Notes: generated by a model from the sequence alone, not told the origin. Counted from the first letter of the stretch, positions 17,001 through 24,387 are shown. The stretch: 61,876 nt of DNA from Pseudomonadota bacterium (GCA_021847835.1 JAJZPR010000013.1:1-61876), one strand, 5' to 3'. A program made the numbers and translations.

Positions 17001-17518
17001 TGCGCCGCGGCACGCCCAGGCCCCGCGTCGGCTGGGCGGGCGGCAGCAGCCATCGGGGCGACCTGGAAATGCTGGCCGACGTGGTTCGCATCCTTTCCCG
17101 GGAAGTGGACTGGGTGTTTTTCGGCATGTGCCCGGATGCCTTCAAGCCCTATGTGAGCGAGGTGCACGAAGGCGTGCCGATTGCCGGCTACCCGGCGCGG
17201 CTGGCCAGCCTGGACCTCGACCTGGCCCTCGCGCCGCTGGAAGTGCATGAGTTCAATCGGGGAAAATCGAACCTGCGCCTGATCGAGTACGGGATCCTGG
17301 GCTATCCCGTCATCTGCACCGGCCTCGACCCCTACGCCGGCGACTATCCGGTCACCCGCGTGCGAAACGATACGGACGAATGGGTGGCCGCCATCCGCGC
17401 AGCGGTGGCCGACCGCGACGCGCTTGCCCGCCGGGGCGATCAATTGCGCGACCACGTTCGCAGGCACTATATTCTGGAAGACCATCTGGACATCTGGCTC
17501 GGCGCCTGGACGCGATGA
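14021..17518 (+). CDS. Multidomain methyltransferase/glycosyltransferase
   Basis: This 1165-residue protein has at least four parts. Residues about 1-210 form a SAM methyltransferase (VLDIGCASG at 40-48, VLLADVLEH and LRFFTLNEARRML). About 305-520 is a divergent GT2-like module with a YCDEDM acidic motif. About 545-790 is a typical GT2 domain (VSIIIPTKDRPELIRRCLDS, LLLLNNDTAV, FNDVDLCLKAG). About 810-1165 is a GT4-like module (VGWAGGSSHRGDLEML, FNRGKSNLRLIEYG). Such proteins build polysaccharide or protein glycans. It overlaps the next gene by four bases and lies in the pilin/ABC run, so a surface glycan or pilin modification is likely. Confidence 0.88.
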   Translation: MPKYLWERLSQAEEAPLLGAYHEQVRKELLPLFQHEPRVVLDIGCASGATSHWLKQRDPSVFAYGIELNRHAAAVARTRLDRVFDSPVEAVLAEGLIPPHSVDTVLLADVLEHTVDPWNLLLRLKPLLADDAQLAISLPNARNLWLINHLAEGNWRYAEAGLLDITHLRFFTLNEARRMLAETGYRILRTDYMADGRVRLPQPPRHQPSLDAPRIVIKDVSVEEQREWSAMQMLLLAAPNFDAAPLAEAAPQRAPAAPPQERVAEQKRAHEQEYWLWTFGRALKPRDRAWMAEEMGSWGDARPQFHLAALVLPGTEARLKENIATLQSQIYPDWRMTLLAFEAAPQGLELPPNVAWRELGDDEDSLEVFGELARNGEAWFGIWEAGDMLEPDALFRLARLIHAQPGLRLAYCDEDMLDAELRRSLPQFKPDFNLDLLRSAPYLGGLALFHPEAFAQCGGFDPDLEGAEEYDLALKVFERYGERAIGHVSELLYHRREGGGHCIDPAAEIWARLRQALQGHLDRTRPGAVAHPGREAPFLRVEYPLDACPKVSIIIPTKDRPELIRRCLDSLLQLTDYPDFEVIVVDNQTTDAEALAYYRSASRDPRVRLIEYPHPFNYSAINNFAARQAGGEYLLLLNNDTAVLDRNWLRTMMRHALRPDVGIVGPLLVFEDGLVQHAGIVLGLGYQPAEHIFISLSPDEPGYFGRLQLTQNYSAVTGACLLIRKSVYDEVGGLNETDLAVSFNDVDLCLKAGKQGYRVVWTPETRLLHTASQSLDTVLDQEKSEKSRRFKLEQAYMYDTWMPEIVREPAFNRQLTRAERIAVIENDPFLGLDPDWRPRKRILAHPGDRQGRGLYRIMNPARALADAGLAQAWETDRIYGEYEIAKINPDSVVLQEQTKPHQIEAIRRYKRYSDALIVSELDDLITAKTRRNFPHMKDYDPEKTAESLREAVSLSDRFVVSSPYLKEAYADLCDDIVVVPNYLDRLTWGRLQPLRRGTPRPRVGWAGGSSHRGDLEMLADVVRILSREVDWVFFGMCPDAFKPYVSEVHEGVPIAGYPARLASLDLDLALAPLEVHEFNRGKSNLRLIEYGILGYPVICTGLDPYAGDYPVTRVRNDTDEWVAAIRAAVADRDALARRGDQLRDHVRRHYILEDHLDIWLGAWTR

Positions 17519-18345
17519 AACCGGCGGCACATCCGACACTTCTCAGGCTGGGCGGCGTGGCCGTTCTGGCCGCGCTCTTCGTTTTTGCCGTCGCCGGCGT
17601 AAAGCGCCACGAACGGGAGGCCGCGCCGGAGTCCCTGAATGTGGTGCTGTCGCCGGTCGTCCAGATGTTCATGGCCGGCGGAGACCGCTTTCTGGCCGCC
17701 AATGTGGCCGTATGGCGCACGACGGTCTTTCCGCTGTCCTCGACCGACACGGAATCCGCCCATGCCCTGGCCGCGGCCCAGCTGGTGGCTTCCCGGCTCA
17801 ACCCGGCGCACGAGGACAACTACTACACCGCCCAGGGAATATTGCCGTGGTACGGCCAGGTCGAAGCGACAAGGGAAATTCTCACCGCCGCGGCGGACAG
17901 CAGATCGACGGATTTTCTGCCCCTGTTTTTCCTGGGCTTCAATGCCATGTATTTCGAGAAGAAGTTTACGGAAAGCGGAAGCTACCTGGAACGCGCCGCA
18001 TCGCGCATGCAGGGCGAAGACAGGCTCAGGATGCAGGCGACGGCCGCCAAGTTCTACGAAAAAGGCGACGACCCCGATTTCGCCATCAAGGTCATCCGGG
18101 GCATGCAGGAAAGCACGCGCAGCCAGGCCCTCAGGGATCATCTGCAAATACGCGTGGTGCGGCTGGAAATGCTCAAGTTCCTGCGCGCGGCCGCCGGCAG
18201 GTTCGAGGCGCGTTTCCGGCGGCCGCCCGCCAGCCTGGAAGAGCTGGTCACGAGCGGCATCGTCGTGAGCCTGCCTGTCGATCCAATGGGAGCGGGGTTC
18301 GAGCTGAACCCCGACGGCGTTCCTGTGTTGAAGTTGAGGAAATAG
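17515..18345 (+). CDS. Membrane-anchored TPR-like accessory protein
   Basis: This 276-residue protein has one N-terminal membrane segment (about 11-26, LGGVAVLAALFVFAVAG) and a periplasmic helical region with TPR-like periodicity (about 80-225). The C-terminal stretch, ASLEELVTSGIVVSLPVDPMGAGFELNPDG, resembles the end of GspG-like pseudopilins, where a ProAspPro turn packs a small beta hairpin. No enzyme motif is seen. Coupling to the glycosyltransferase (ATGA) and to the ATPase (6 bp) indicates a dedicated accessory role. The family was not recognised with certainty. Confidence 0.65.
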   Translation: MKPAAHPTLLRLGGVAVLAALFVFAVAGVKRHEREAAPESLNVVLSPVVQMFMAGGDRFLAANVAVWRTTVFPLSSTDTESAHALAAAQLVASRLNPAHEDNYYTAQGILPWYGQVEATREILTAAADSRSTDFLPLFFLGFNAMYFEKKFTESGSYLERAASRMQGEDRLRMQATAAKFYEKGDDPDFAIKVIRGMQESTRSQALRDHLQIRVVRLEMLKFLRAAAGRFEARFRRPPASLEELVTSGIVVSLPVDPMGAGFELNPDGVPVLKLRK

Positions 18346-18351
18346 AATCAG

Positions 18352-19248
18352 ATGACCCTCCCCATCCAGCTGATCGATCTGCACAAGTCCTACCGCAAGC
18401 CGTTTGGCAAGACCTTTGCGGCAGTCAAGGGAATCCACCTCGAAGTCGGGGAGGGAGAGGCCTTCGGCTATATCGGCCCCAATGGCGCCGGCAAGACCAC
18501 CACCATCAAGATCCTTACCGGCAACATCCGGCCGACCCAGGGCAGCGCCGCCATTTTCGGCAAGCCGGTCGGCGACCCGGCCTGCCGCAAGGGCATGGCC
18601 TACGTGCCGGAGAACCCCTATCTGTACGACTACCTGACGCCGCTGGAAACCCTGCGCATGGGCGGCCGCATGCATGGCCTCAAGGGCCCGAATCTCGACG
18701 CCCACTACATGCACTGGCTGGAACGCTTCGGCATCGCGCAGGTGGCGAAGAAGCGCATACGGCAGTTCTCCAAGGGCATGACGCAGCGCGTGGCGCTCGC
18801 CCATGCGCTGGCCTGCAAGCCGAAACTGCTGATCCTGGACGAGCCCTTGTCCGGCCTGGACCCCGTGGGCCGCAAGGAAGTCTCGGACATCCTCATGGAA
18901 TACCATCAGCAGGGCGGCACGGTATTCTTCTCCTCCCATATCCTGCACGACGTGGAGCGCCTGGCCGACCGCTTCGGCATCATCCACAAGGGCACATTGC
19001 GCGCCGTCAACACCCCGCTGGAACTGGGCAGCATCGCGCCGTCCAGCTACCTGGTGGTGAGCGAAGGCGGCACGCCGCTGGAAAACGCGATTTCACAACC
19101 CGGGCAGCGCTGGGTACAGAAAGTCACGCACGACCATCTCTGGGACGCGCTCGACAAACTTCGCCAGGCCGGCCACCGGCTGGTCGAGGCCAAACCCGAA
19201 GGCGCCTCGCTGGAACAGGCGTTTCTTGAATATGTCAGCCGCGACTGA
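18352..19248 (+). CDS. ABC transporter ATP-binding protein
   Basis: This 298-residue ABC ATPase of the ABC-2/drug-export type has Walker A GPNGAGKTT at 42-50, signature FSKGMTQRVALAHAL near 138, Walker B LLILDEPLSGLDP and the SSHILHDVERL switch histidine segment. A C-terminal 60 residues resemble the DUF4162-like tail of NatA-type proteins. It should power the permease at 13116, separated from it by the glycosyltransferase and accessory genes. No second permease is visible, so the transporter may be a permease homodimer. Confidence 0.9.
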   Translation: MTLPIQLIDLHKSYRKPFGKTFAAVKGIHLEVGEGEAFGYIGPNGAGKTTTIKILTGNIRPTQGSAAIFGKPVGDPACRKGMAYVPENPYLYDYLTPLETLRMGGRMHGLKGPNLDAHYMHWLERFGIAQVAKKRIRQFSKGMTQRVALAHALACKPKLLILDEPLSGLDPVGRKEVSDILMEYHQQGGTVFFSSHILHDVERLADRFGIIHKGTLRAVNTPLELGSIAPSSYLVVSEGGTPLENAISQPGQRWVQKVTHDHLWDALDKLRQAGHRLVEAKPEGASLEQAFLEYVSRD

Positions 19249-19267
19249 AACCAACGAAAGGCAAGCA

Positions 19268-19393
19268 GTGGATACACAACTTCATGAGTTGGCTCTGAAT
19301 CATACGGGATACGTAACCGACAAATGGGCCGGCTACTATCCGGTCTATGACCAAGAGCTTTCCCGTTTTAAAAGGCGCAAGATCAAGGTGTAG
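19268..19393 (+). pseudogene. 5' remnant of a class I SAM methyltransferase gene
   Basis: A 41-codon frame starts at GTG with aaagg upstream and reads MDTQLHELALNHTGYVTDKW, continuing through a Tyr-rich PVYDQELSRFKRRKIKV end. This resembles the N-terminus of methyltransferases in which HGTDKW-like and Y..Y...F segments precede the SAM-binding LEIG motif. The frame stops just where LEIG would be expected, and no continuation is seen downstream. I read it as a truncated remnant of a gene that once extended the glycan cluster. Confidence 0.55.
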
Positions 19394-19494
19394 CCTGTGG
19401 CAAGGGTGGCGGAAGCGGCATAAGGGTATTTCCGCCGCCGCGCCAGCCAGATAGGGTTGTCCCGATCGCTCTCCCGGCCGGAGGCGACGAACAC

Positions 19495-19725
19495 TCAGGC
19501 CGCTTGCGCGAAGCGCCGGACGTCGAACTCCACGCCGGACTGCGCGGCTTCTTCAGCCTGTTTCAGCAGCGCTTCGGTCACGGCTTCGCTGTGGTAGACC
19601 TCCCCGCAGTTGTCGCAAATCTCGGCAGGCACGTTGCGGATCAACAGCATTGCACCGTTGCGCTCAAGGCTCACGCTGGCCGTGCCGGGGCGGGTTTCTC
19701 CGTGTTTGCAAATCGGGCATTTCAT
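19495..19725 (-). CDS. YgiT/MqsA-type zinc-finger antitoxin
   Basis: This 76-residue protein begins MKCPICKHGETRPG and has two CxxC pairs (CPIC at 3-6 and CDNC near 37-40), the zinc ribbon of YgiT/MqsA-type antitoxins. The SVSLERNGAMLLIRNVPAEICDNCGEV arrangement is characteristic. There is no helix-turn-helix, so it belongs to the short form usually paired with DUF4258 proteins. The chosen ATG (19725) overlaps the stop of the DUF4258 frame; an upstream codon at 19761 lies inside that frame. Confidence 0.82.
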   Translation of the reverse strand: MKCPICKHGETRPGTASVSLERNGAMLLIRNVPAEICDNCGEVYHSEAVTEALLKQAEEAAQSGVEFDVRRFAQAA

Positions 19726-19940
19726 GGTGTTTTCCTCCGGGTGGCAAAGCCCACTTCCCATTGCGCGGGGTCGGGCCGGTAAACGGTAATGACGATGCGC
19801 TCGCTATCCGCCGGATTGTCAGCAAAGACGATATGCAGGGGGTTGGTATCGGCGTTGCCCATCCACAGGCAGCTTGGGTAGGGCGTATCGTCCGGATAAT
19901 GCTCTATGGCCTTGCCTCCGGCACATGCTGTGCGCCGCAT
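19722..19940 (-). pseudogene. N-terminally truncated DUF4258 toxin-like gene
   Basis: The last about 60 residues match the DUF4258 C-terminus: AIEHYPDDTPYPSCLWMG and ERIVITVYRPDPAQWE. The upstream part is not recognisable and lies across the end of an integrase fragment in another frame, so the N-terminal half is replaced or frameshifted. An ATG at 19940 could still make a 72-residue product. It is the natural partner of the zinc-finger gene that follows. Confidence 0.65.
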
Positions 19941-20080
19941 GAAAAACTTGGTGTGATTGCGGGCTGCGCCCAAAGCGTCAAAACGTTCAACAAGAAAGGC
20001 AGCCCCTTTTCGTCGGACAGCTTGTAGGGCCTGTCGGCAGGTTTGGCCTTCCTTCTTGATGTCGGATCGGTCAACGGCAT
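19904..20080 (-). pseudogene. Tyrosine integrase N-terminal fragment
   Basis: From ATG 20080 the frame reads MPLTDPTSRRKAKPADRPYK, then LSDEKGL and FLLN. This is the arm-type DNA-binding domain (DUF4102) that begins P4-like and island integrases. Similarity ends after about 33 codons, and a stop follows at codon 59. It starts 186 bp beyond the 3' end of tRNA-Lys, the standard position for an integrase of a tRNA-borne element. The region in between (20085-20170) has the ggggt-rich repeats typical upstream of such integrases. Confidence 0.8.
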
Positions 20081-20195
20081 GGCGGCAACTCCTCGACGTT
20101 GGGGGTATCACTTTCATGGGTAGGTCAGGCACCCCCCGAAAGCTACCCCCGCCAGTGGGGTAATTCCATGCTACGCCATGCACCTTCACGAATCA

Positions 20196-20231
20196 ACAAA
20201 AAACCCGCAATCCGTTGCCAGATGCGGGTTT
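20196..20231 (-). terminator. Rho-independent terminator of tRNA-Lys
   Basis: On the minus strand aacccgca (20230-20223) and tgcgggtt (20209-20202) form an 8-bp stem followed by a T-rich tract. It lies 35 bp after the tRNA 3' end. Confidence 0.8.
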
Positions 20232-20265
20232 GTGTAGTGGCTTGCTATTGCTTGCTACTGGTATA

Positions 20266-20341
20266 TGGTGGGTCGGGCGAGATTCGAACTCGCGACCAAC
20301 GGATTAAAAGTCCGCTGCTCTACCGGCTGAGCTACCGACCC
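20266..20341 (-). tRNA. tRNA-Lys (UUU)
   Basis: This 76-nt cloverleaf includes an encoded CCA. The acceptor arms are GGGTCGG and CCGACCC with A as discriminator. The T loop is GTTCGAATC, the D loop starts AGCTCAGCCGGTAGAGCA, and the anticodon loop CTTTTAA gives anticodon TTT. An integrase fragment lies downstream of its 3' end, so the tRNA has served as an attachment site. No second copy of the 3' end was found in the window. Confidence 0.95.
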
Positions 20342-20430
20342 CCTGCCGGACACGAAATCCGTGTGCGGCAAAGCGCGAGATTATACCTGAACAAAAATCT
20401 CCGTCAAAGCCGAAAGAGCATCAAATCGCA

Positions 20431-21693
20431 TCAAACCGCTTCCAGCTTGCGCATGCCGGCGGGCAGCAGCTTGAGATCGACCAGCCCGGTGATGAGGGCC
20501 TTGAGGAAGGTGGCCTCGCTTTCGTACACCATCTTGTAGTACTGCACCTTCATGGTGAGCGCGCTGCCGAGCACGATGGCGAAGAAGGTGAGGATGGAGC
20601 CCAGCGCCAGGGTGGAGAAGCCGGTGATGCCCTGGCCGATGGTGCAGCCCATGGCCAGCACGCCGCCGAAGCCCATGAGGATGGCGCCGATCAAGTGGTT
20701 GACGAAGTCGCGGAAGGAGGCGAACCACTCGATGCGGAAGCTGCGCGAAATCAGCGCCCACAGCAGGGAGCCGGCGATCACGCCGGCCAGCGCCATGACG
20801 CCGAAGGTGAGCAGGGTGCTGTCGAAGCCGCTAGCCGTATAGCCGAGGGCCTGGCCCATGGGGTTGATGAAGGTGAAGGACTGCGAGGCCAGCGCGGCGG
20901 TGGAGGCGGGCTTGACCGCGTCGGCCGGCGCGTACAGGTCCCAGTCCTGGGCGTAGGCCTGCATCGACATGATGTCGCCGTCGGCATCGACCAAGATGTT
21001 GCTGGTGACGTACCAGGCGGCGAGCACGGCAAGGCCGACCACGAGGCCGCCGAGGATGTTGTCGAAGCTGCCGCGGAAGTCGGCCGACTTGAGGGCCCAC
21101 ACCAGCAGCAGGCCGCCGATGATGCCGCCCATGACCATGCGGCCGGTGGCGGCGTTTTCGCCGAAGAGCATGGCGCCGAGGTCCTGGTTGGTGGAGAGCG
21201 CGACCGCGGTCGGGTTGGTCCACGGGTAGAACAGGACGGAATACAGGGTCTTGTCGCTGCCCGGGAAGGGGTTGATCATGAAGTAGGCGATCAGGGCGAT
21301 GATGAGCAGCACCATGACGGACTTGATGTTGCCGCCGCCGATGCGGATCAGGGTCTTGTTGCCGCAGCCGGAGGCGAGCGTCATGCCGATGCCGAACAGC
21401 AGGCCGCCGACCAGGTTTTCAATCCAGGGGAAGTTGCTCTGGCGGTAGGGCGGGAAGGTGTTGGTGACGTTGATCAGGCCGGCCGCTTCCAGGCCCATCA
21501 CGCCCAGCACGCCGACCGCGATGGCGAACACCCAGGCACGCATGCGGCCGGTGTCGCCCATGTTGACCCAGTCGGAGACCGCGCCCATGGTGCAGAAGTT
21601 GGTCTTGTTGACCACCGCGCCCATGATCAGGGCGATGGCGAAGGTCGACCAGAGAAAAAACGATTGTGCGCTTGCGAAATCTTGGTAGGTCAT
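20431..21693 (-). CDS. YeeE/YedE-family thiosulfate transporter
   Basis: This 420-residue inner-membrane protein has about ten hydrophobic segments and the repeated cysteine motifs of the TsuA family: KTNFCTMGAVSDW (about 30-42), LASGCGNKTLIRIG (about 106-119) and LAMGCTIGQGITGFSTLALG near residue 350. TsuA proteins pass thiosulfate through a cysteine-lined path. In a sulfur-oxidising organism it may import thiosulfate. It is transcribed toward tRNA-Lys; no partner sulfurtransferase (TusA) gene is adjacent. Confidence 0.9.
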   Translation of the reverse strand: MTYQDFASAQSFFLWSTFAIALIMGAVVNKTNFCTMGAVSDWVNMGDTGRMRAWVFAIAVGVLGVMGLEAAGLINVTNTFPPYRQSNFPWIENLVGGLLFGIGMTLASGCGNKTLIRIGGGNIKSVMVLLIIALIAYFMINPFPGSDKTLYSVLFYPWTNPTAVALSTNQDLGAMLFGENAATGRMVMGGIIGGLLLVWALKSADFRGSFDNILGGLVVGLAVLAAWYVTSNILVDADGDIMSMQAYAQDWDLYAPADAVKPASTAALASQSFTFINPMGQALGYTASGFDSTLLTFGVMALAGVIAGSLLWALISRSFRIEWFASFRDFVNHLIGAILMGFGGVLAMGCTIGQGITGFSTLALGSILTFFAIVLGSALTMKVQYYKMVYESEATFLKALITGLVDLKLLPAGMRKLEAV

Positions 21694-22129
21694 TGAGTGT
21701 CCCTCCTCAGGAATTGGCGGCCGCCGCCGCCGGGTGTCGGGGTAAATGGCGGGATTTTAATCCCTTCGCTGCGAATGCAAAACAGGGTATTAAATACCAT
21801 TCGGGGCCGTGCAGCAAAATTCGGGATATCGGTTTTGGTCGGCGCACTCTTCTCCCCCTCCCAGCCTCCCCCGCAAGCGGGGGAGGAGTGAGCGTTTCCC
21901 CCTCCTCACTTGTGGGGAGGGTTGGGGTGGGGAGTCTCCCCCTCCGCGCTGCGTGGAAAGTGCCGGGGGTGAACCCTCCCCCTCCCAGCCTCCCCCGCTT
22001 GCGGGGGAGGAGTGAGCGTTTCCCCCTCCCCACCATGTGGGGAGGGTTGGGGTGGGGAGGATTGGGGCAAGCATCCAAACCCCACACTACCGTCGCCGGG
22101 GTCTCCGGAAACCCGTAGGCGGCGTTTTT
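21694..22129. repeat. Intergenic block of four GC-rich hairpin repeats
   Basis: This 436-bp gap holds no gene. Four hairpin repeat copies lie at about 21850-21890, 21898-21932, 21976-22011 and 22020-22056, each a ctccccc...gggggag or cctcac...gtgggg stem-loop with gggttggggtgggga-type flanks. They alternate in orientation and make a highly structured stretch. No promoter is obvious. Confidence 0.8.
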
Positions 22130-22420
22130 CTAGAGGGATTCGCGGTTTTGCTCTATGGCCGTCTTGATGCGGGGGTCTTGCAGTGCGTCCAGGCGCACGA
22201 TGTCCAGGCGGTAAATGATCGGCGCCTGTTCCAGCGCGCCCAGCAGGTCGTGCCAGCGGGCGGGGCTCATGTCCGGCGCTTCGATCGCCAGGTCGATGTC
22301 TGAGGCGCGCCGGGCGCTTCCCGTGGCGCGCGAGCCGAAAACCCAGGCATGCCGGATTTCGGGAAAGCGGGCGAGCACTGTTTTCAGTGTCCGGCGGTCT
22401 TTTTCGCGGAGTTGCAGCAT
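22130..22420 (-). CDS. mntA: MntA-type nucleotidyltransferase antitoxin
   Basis: This 96-residue minimal nucleotidyltransferase has the GSRATGSARRASDIDLAI motif (GSx10DxD, about 29-46) and a following acidic residue in YRLDIVRLD. In the MntA/HepT system described from Shewanella, MntA adds AMP groups to the HepT tyrosine and so blocks it. Start MLQLREK was preferred to an upstream in-frame codon lying in hepT. It follows hepT after 4 bp. Confidence 0.87.
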   Translation of the reverse strand: MLQLREKDRRTLKTVLARFPEIRHAWVFGSRATGSARRASDIDLAIEAPDMSPARWHDLLGALEQAPIIYRLDIVRLDALQDPRIKTAIEQNRESL

Positions 22421-22424
22421 GGCC

Positions 22425-22829
22425 TCAGTCCAGCTCCAGCGCGGACAGGCGCGCCGCCATTTCATGCAGACATGCGGCATAGCGGGCGCGGATATTGGCG
22501 GCGATGGCTTCAGCCAGTTCCTCCCGATAGGTGTGGGTGGTCAGGTTGCGGTCTTCCAGCATGTCCATCCAGATGTCGGCTTCTTCCGGCGTCGGGATAA
22601 GGCCTTGCGCGAACGCCTGTTTCAAGGCCTGGCGCGGGCCGTTCGCCTCCAGCCCCTGGTATTGCAGATACATCTGCAAGGCTTTCCAGGCGGCTTCGAA
22701 AGTGAATTCAAAACGCTGAATGGTGGCATCCCGCAAAATGCCGTCGCCTTGCATCGAGGCAGCCTCGCGCAAGCGCTTTGCCGCGTTCAGGTAATCCTGC
22801 CGGCGCTGGGCGAAACGTTCGATGTCCAT
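22425..22829 (-). CDS. hepT: HepT-type HEPN toxin
   Basis: This 134-residue helical protein of the HEPN superfamily carries the RX4HXY ribonuclease motif as RNLTTHTY (about residues 95-102), whose tyrosine is the target of MntA-type AMPylation. Upstream, RFEFTFEAAWKALQMYLQYQGLEANGPR is typical of HepT (nucleotidyltransferase substrate-binding) proteins. The ATG of MDIERFAQ was chosen. Confidence 0.88.
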   Translation of the reverse strand: MDIERFAQRRQDYLNAAKRLREAASMQGDGILRDATIQRFEFTFEAAWKALQMYLQYQGLEANGPRQALKQAFAQGLIPTPEEADIWMDMLEDRNLTTHTYREELAEAIAANIRARYAACLHEMAARLSALELD

Positions 22830-22906
22830 GGGCGCCATTGTGCGTGGCGCGCCTGTCGATGGCAAGCGCCGCCCAGCAAGCCCGAATTGACGCAAGCGCG
22901 CCCCGA

Positions 22907-23614
22907 TTATCCCGTTCCGCGAGCATAGCGCGTCGGGTCGGGCAGGCCTGCGGCGCGGAAGCCCTCGCGCCGCAGGCGGCAGGAGTCGCAGCGCCCGCAG
23001 GCGAGGCCCTCGGCGGTGGCCTGGTAGCAGGAGACGGTCAGCGCGTAATCCACGCCCAGCCCGGTTCCCAGGCGGATGATGTCGGCCTTGGACAGTTCGA
23101 TCAGGGGCGCGTGTATATGGAAATTGCCCTGCTCGACGCCGGCCTTGGTGGCGAGGTTGGCGAGTTTTTCAAAGGCTTCGATGAATTCGGGGCGGCAGTC
23201 CGGGTAGCCCGAGTAGTCCACGGCGTTCACGCCGATGAAGATGTCGCGCGCGCCCAGCACTTCGGCGAAGGCCAGGGCGTAGGCCAGCATGACGGTATTG
23301 CGCGCCGGCACGTAGGTGACGGGGATGCCTTCGGTGGGGGCCTCCGGCACGGCGATGGCGGCATCGGTGAGCGCCGAGCCGCCCAATTGACCGAGATCGA
23401 GGCGCACCACGCGATGCTCGGCCGCGCCCAGTGCGGCCGCCACGCGGCCGGCGGCTTCGAGTTCGGCGACGTGGCGCTGGCCGTAGTCGAAGGACAGCGC
23501 ATGGCAGACATAGCCCCGGGAGCGCGCCACGGCGAGCGTGGTCGCCGAGTCCAGTCCGCCGGAGAGCAGCACGACCGCGCGCCCTGGCGCGCCATTATCC
23601 GCGGCGCGTTTCAT
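22907..23614 (-). CDS. queC: 7-cyano-7-deazaguanine synthase
   Basis: This 235-residue enzyme makes preQ0 from 7-carboxy-7-deazaguanine and ammonia. The PP-loop ATPase motif [10 protein letters not shown] is near residue 16, followed by [11 protein letters not shown] and a C-terminal zinc site (SCYQ...[10 protein letters not shown]). It forms a pair with queE, whose stop codon it touches. The start codon lies in a 29-bp tandem repeat, which offers three successive ATGA starts; the last (MKRAADNG) is chosen. Confidence 0.93.
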   Translation of the reverse strand: MKRAADNGAPGRAVVLLSGGLDSATTLAVARSRGYVCHALSFDYGQRHVAELEAAGRVAAALGAAEHRVVRLDLGQLGGSALTDAAIAVPEAPTEGIPVTYVPARNTVMLAYALAFAEVLGARDIFIGVNAVDYSGYPDCRPEFIEAFEKLANLATKAGVEQGNFHIHAPLIELSKADIIRLGTGLGVDYALTVSCYQATAEGLACGRCDSCRLRREGFRAAGLPDPTRYARGTG

Positions 23615-23695
23615 CGGGCGCGTTCCTCGCCGCCGCGTTTCATCGGGCGCGTTCCTCGCCGCCATGTTTCATCGGGCGCGTTCCTCGCCCCAGAG
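23609..23695. repeat. Three 29-bp tandem repeats at the queE-queC junction
   Basis: The unit tttcatcgggcgcgttcctcgccgcc plus three bases starts at 23609, 23638 and 23667; the third copy diverges at its end. Each unit carries, on the minus strand, the queE stop and an overlapping ATG. Since 29 is not a multiple of three, extra copies put the ATG codons in different frames relative to queC. Confidence 0.9.
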
Positions 23696-24319
23696 GTGCT
23701 TGTGCAACTGGATCTGCATGCGCGCCGCGACCTTGTCGGCGAGCATCCATTCGGCCAGGGTGCGCGCTGCCAGCCTGCCGTGCACGGGCGAGAACAGCAC
23801 CGGCACTTCCCTGGGAAAGTCATCGCGCCGCATCACCGCCAGCGCCCATTCGTAGTCTTCGCGGTCGGCGAGCACGAACTTGATCTCGTCGTCCTTGTTG
23901 AGCACGGCGAGGTTTTCCCAGCGGTTGCGGTCGGATTCTCCGGATGCCGGCGGCTTGATGTCCATGATGCGCGACACGCGCGGGTCCACCCCGGCCACGT
24001 CAAGCGCGCCGCTGGTTTCCAGTGACACGTCATAACCGGCATTGCACAGGGCTTCCAGCAGAACCAGGCAGTTCTTCTGCGCCAGCGGCTCGCCGCCGGT
24101 GACCGTGACGTACGGCGTGCCATAGCCTGCGACCTTGTCGAGTATGCCGGCGATCTTCCAGGTTTCGCCGCCGGTGAAGCTGTAGGCGGTGTCGCACCAG
24201 TCGCAGCGCAGCGGACAGCCCGCCAGGCGGATGAACACCGTGGGCAGTCCGGTGCGCGAGGTTTCGCCCTGCAGGGAAAAGAAAATCTCCGTCAGACGGA
24301 GTTCGGTCTGCGTATCCAA
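23669..24319 (-). CDS. queE: 7-carboxy-7-deazaguanine synthase
   Basis: This 216-residue radical SAM enzyme has the shortened cluster motif CPLRCDWC (C35, C39, C42), preceded by EIFFSLQGETSRTGLPTVFIRLAG, typical of QueE, and VTGGEPLAQ further on. It converts 6-carboxytetrahydropterin to CDG in queuosine synthesis. With queC it forms a two-gene unit; queD is not in the window. The C-terminus EERAR is encoded in the first unit of a tandem repeat. Confidence 0.94.
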   Translation of the reverse strand: MDTQTELRLTEIFFSLQGETSRTGLPTVFIRLAGCPLRCDWCDTAYSFTGGETWKIAGILDKVAGYGTPYVTVTGGEPLAQKNCLVLLEALCNAGYDVSLETSGALDVAGVDPRVSRIMDIKPPASGESDRNRWENLAVLNKDDEIKFVLADREDYEWALAVMRRDDFPREVPVLFSPVHGRLAARTLAEWMLADKVAARMQIQLHKHLWGEERAR

Positions 24320-24387
24320 TTATCCAAAAACCATGCTTCAAGCCACAGAGGGCACAGAGTATACAGAGCCCGAAGCAGCTTGGCCCA

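Noticed and set aside
20969-21700. Plus-strand frames opposite the YeeE/YedE gene
   Set aside because: They are antisense shadows; the minus-strand frame has all transporter motifs and membrane segments.
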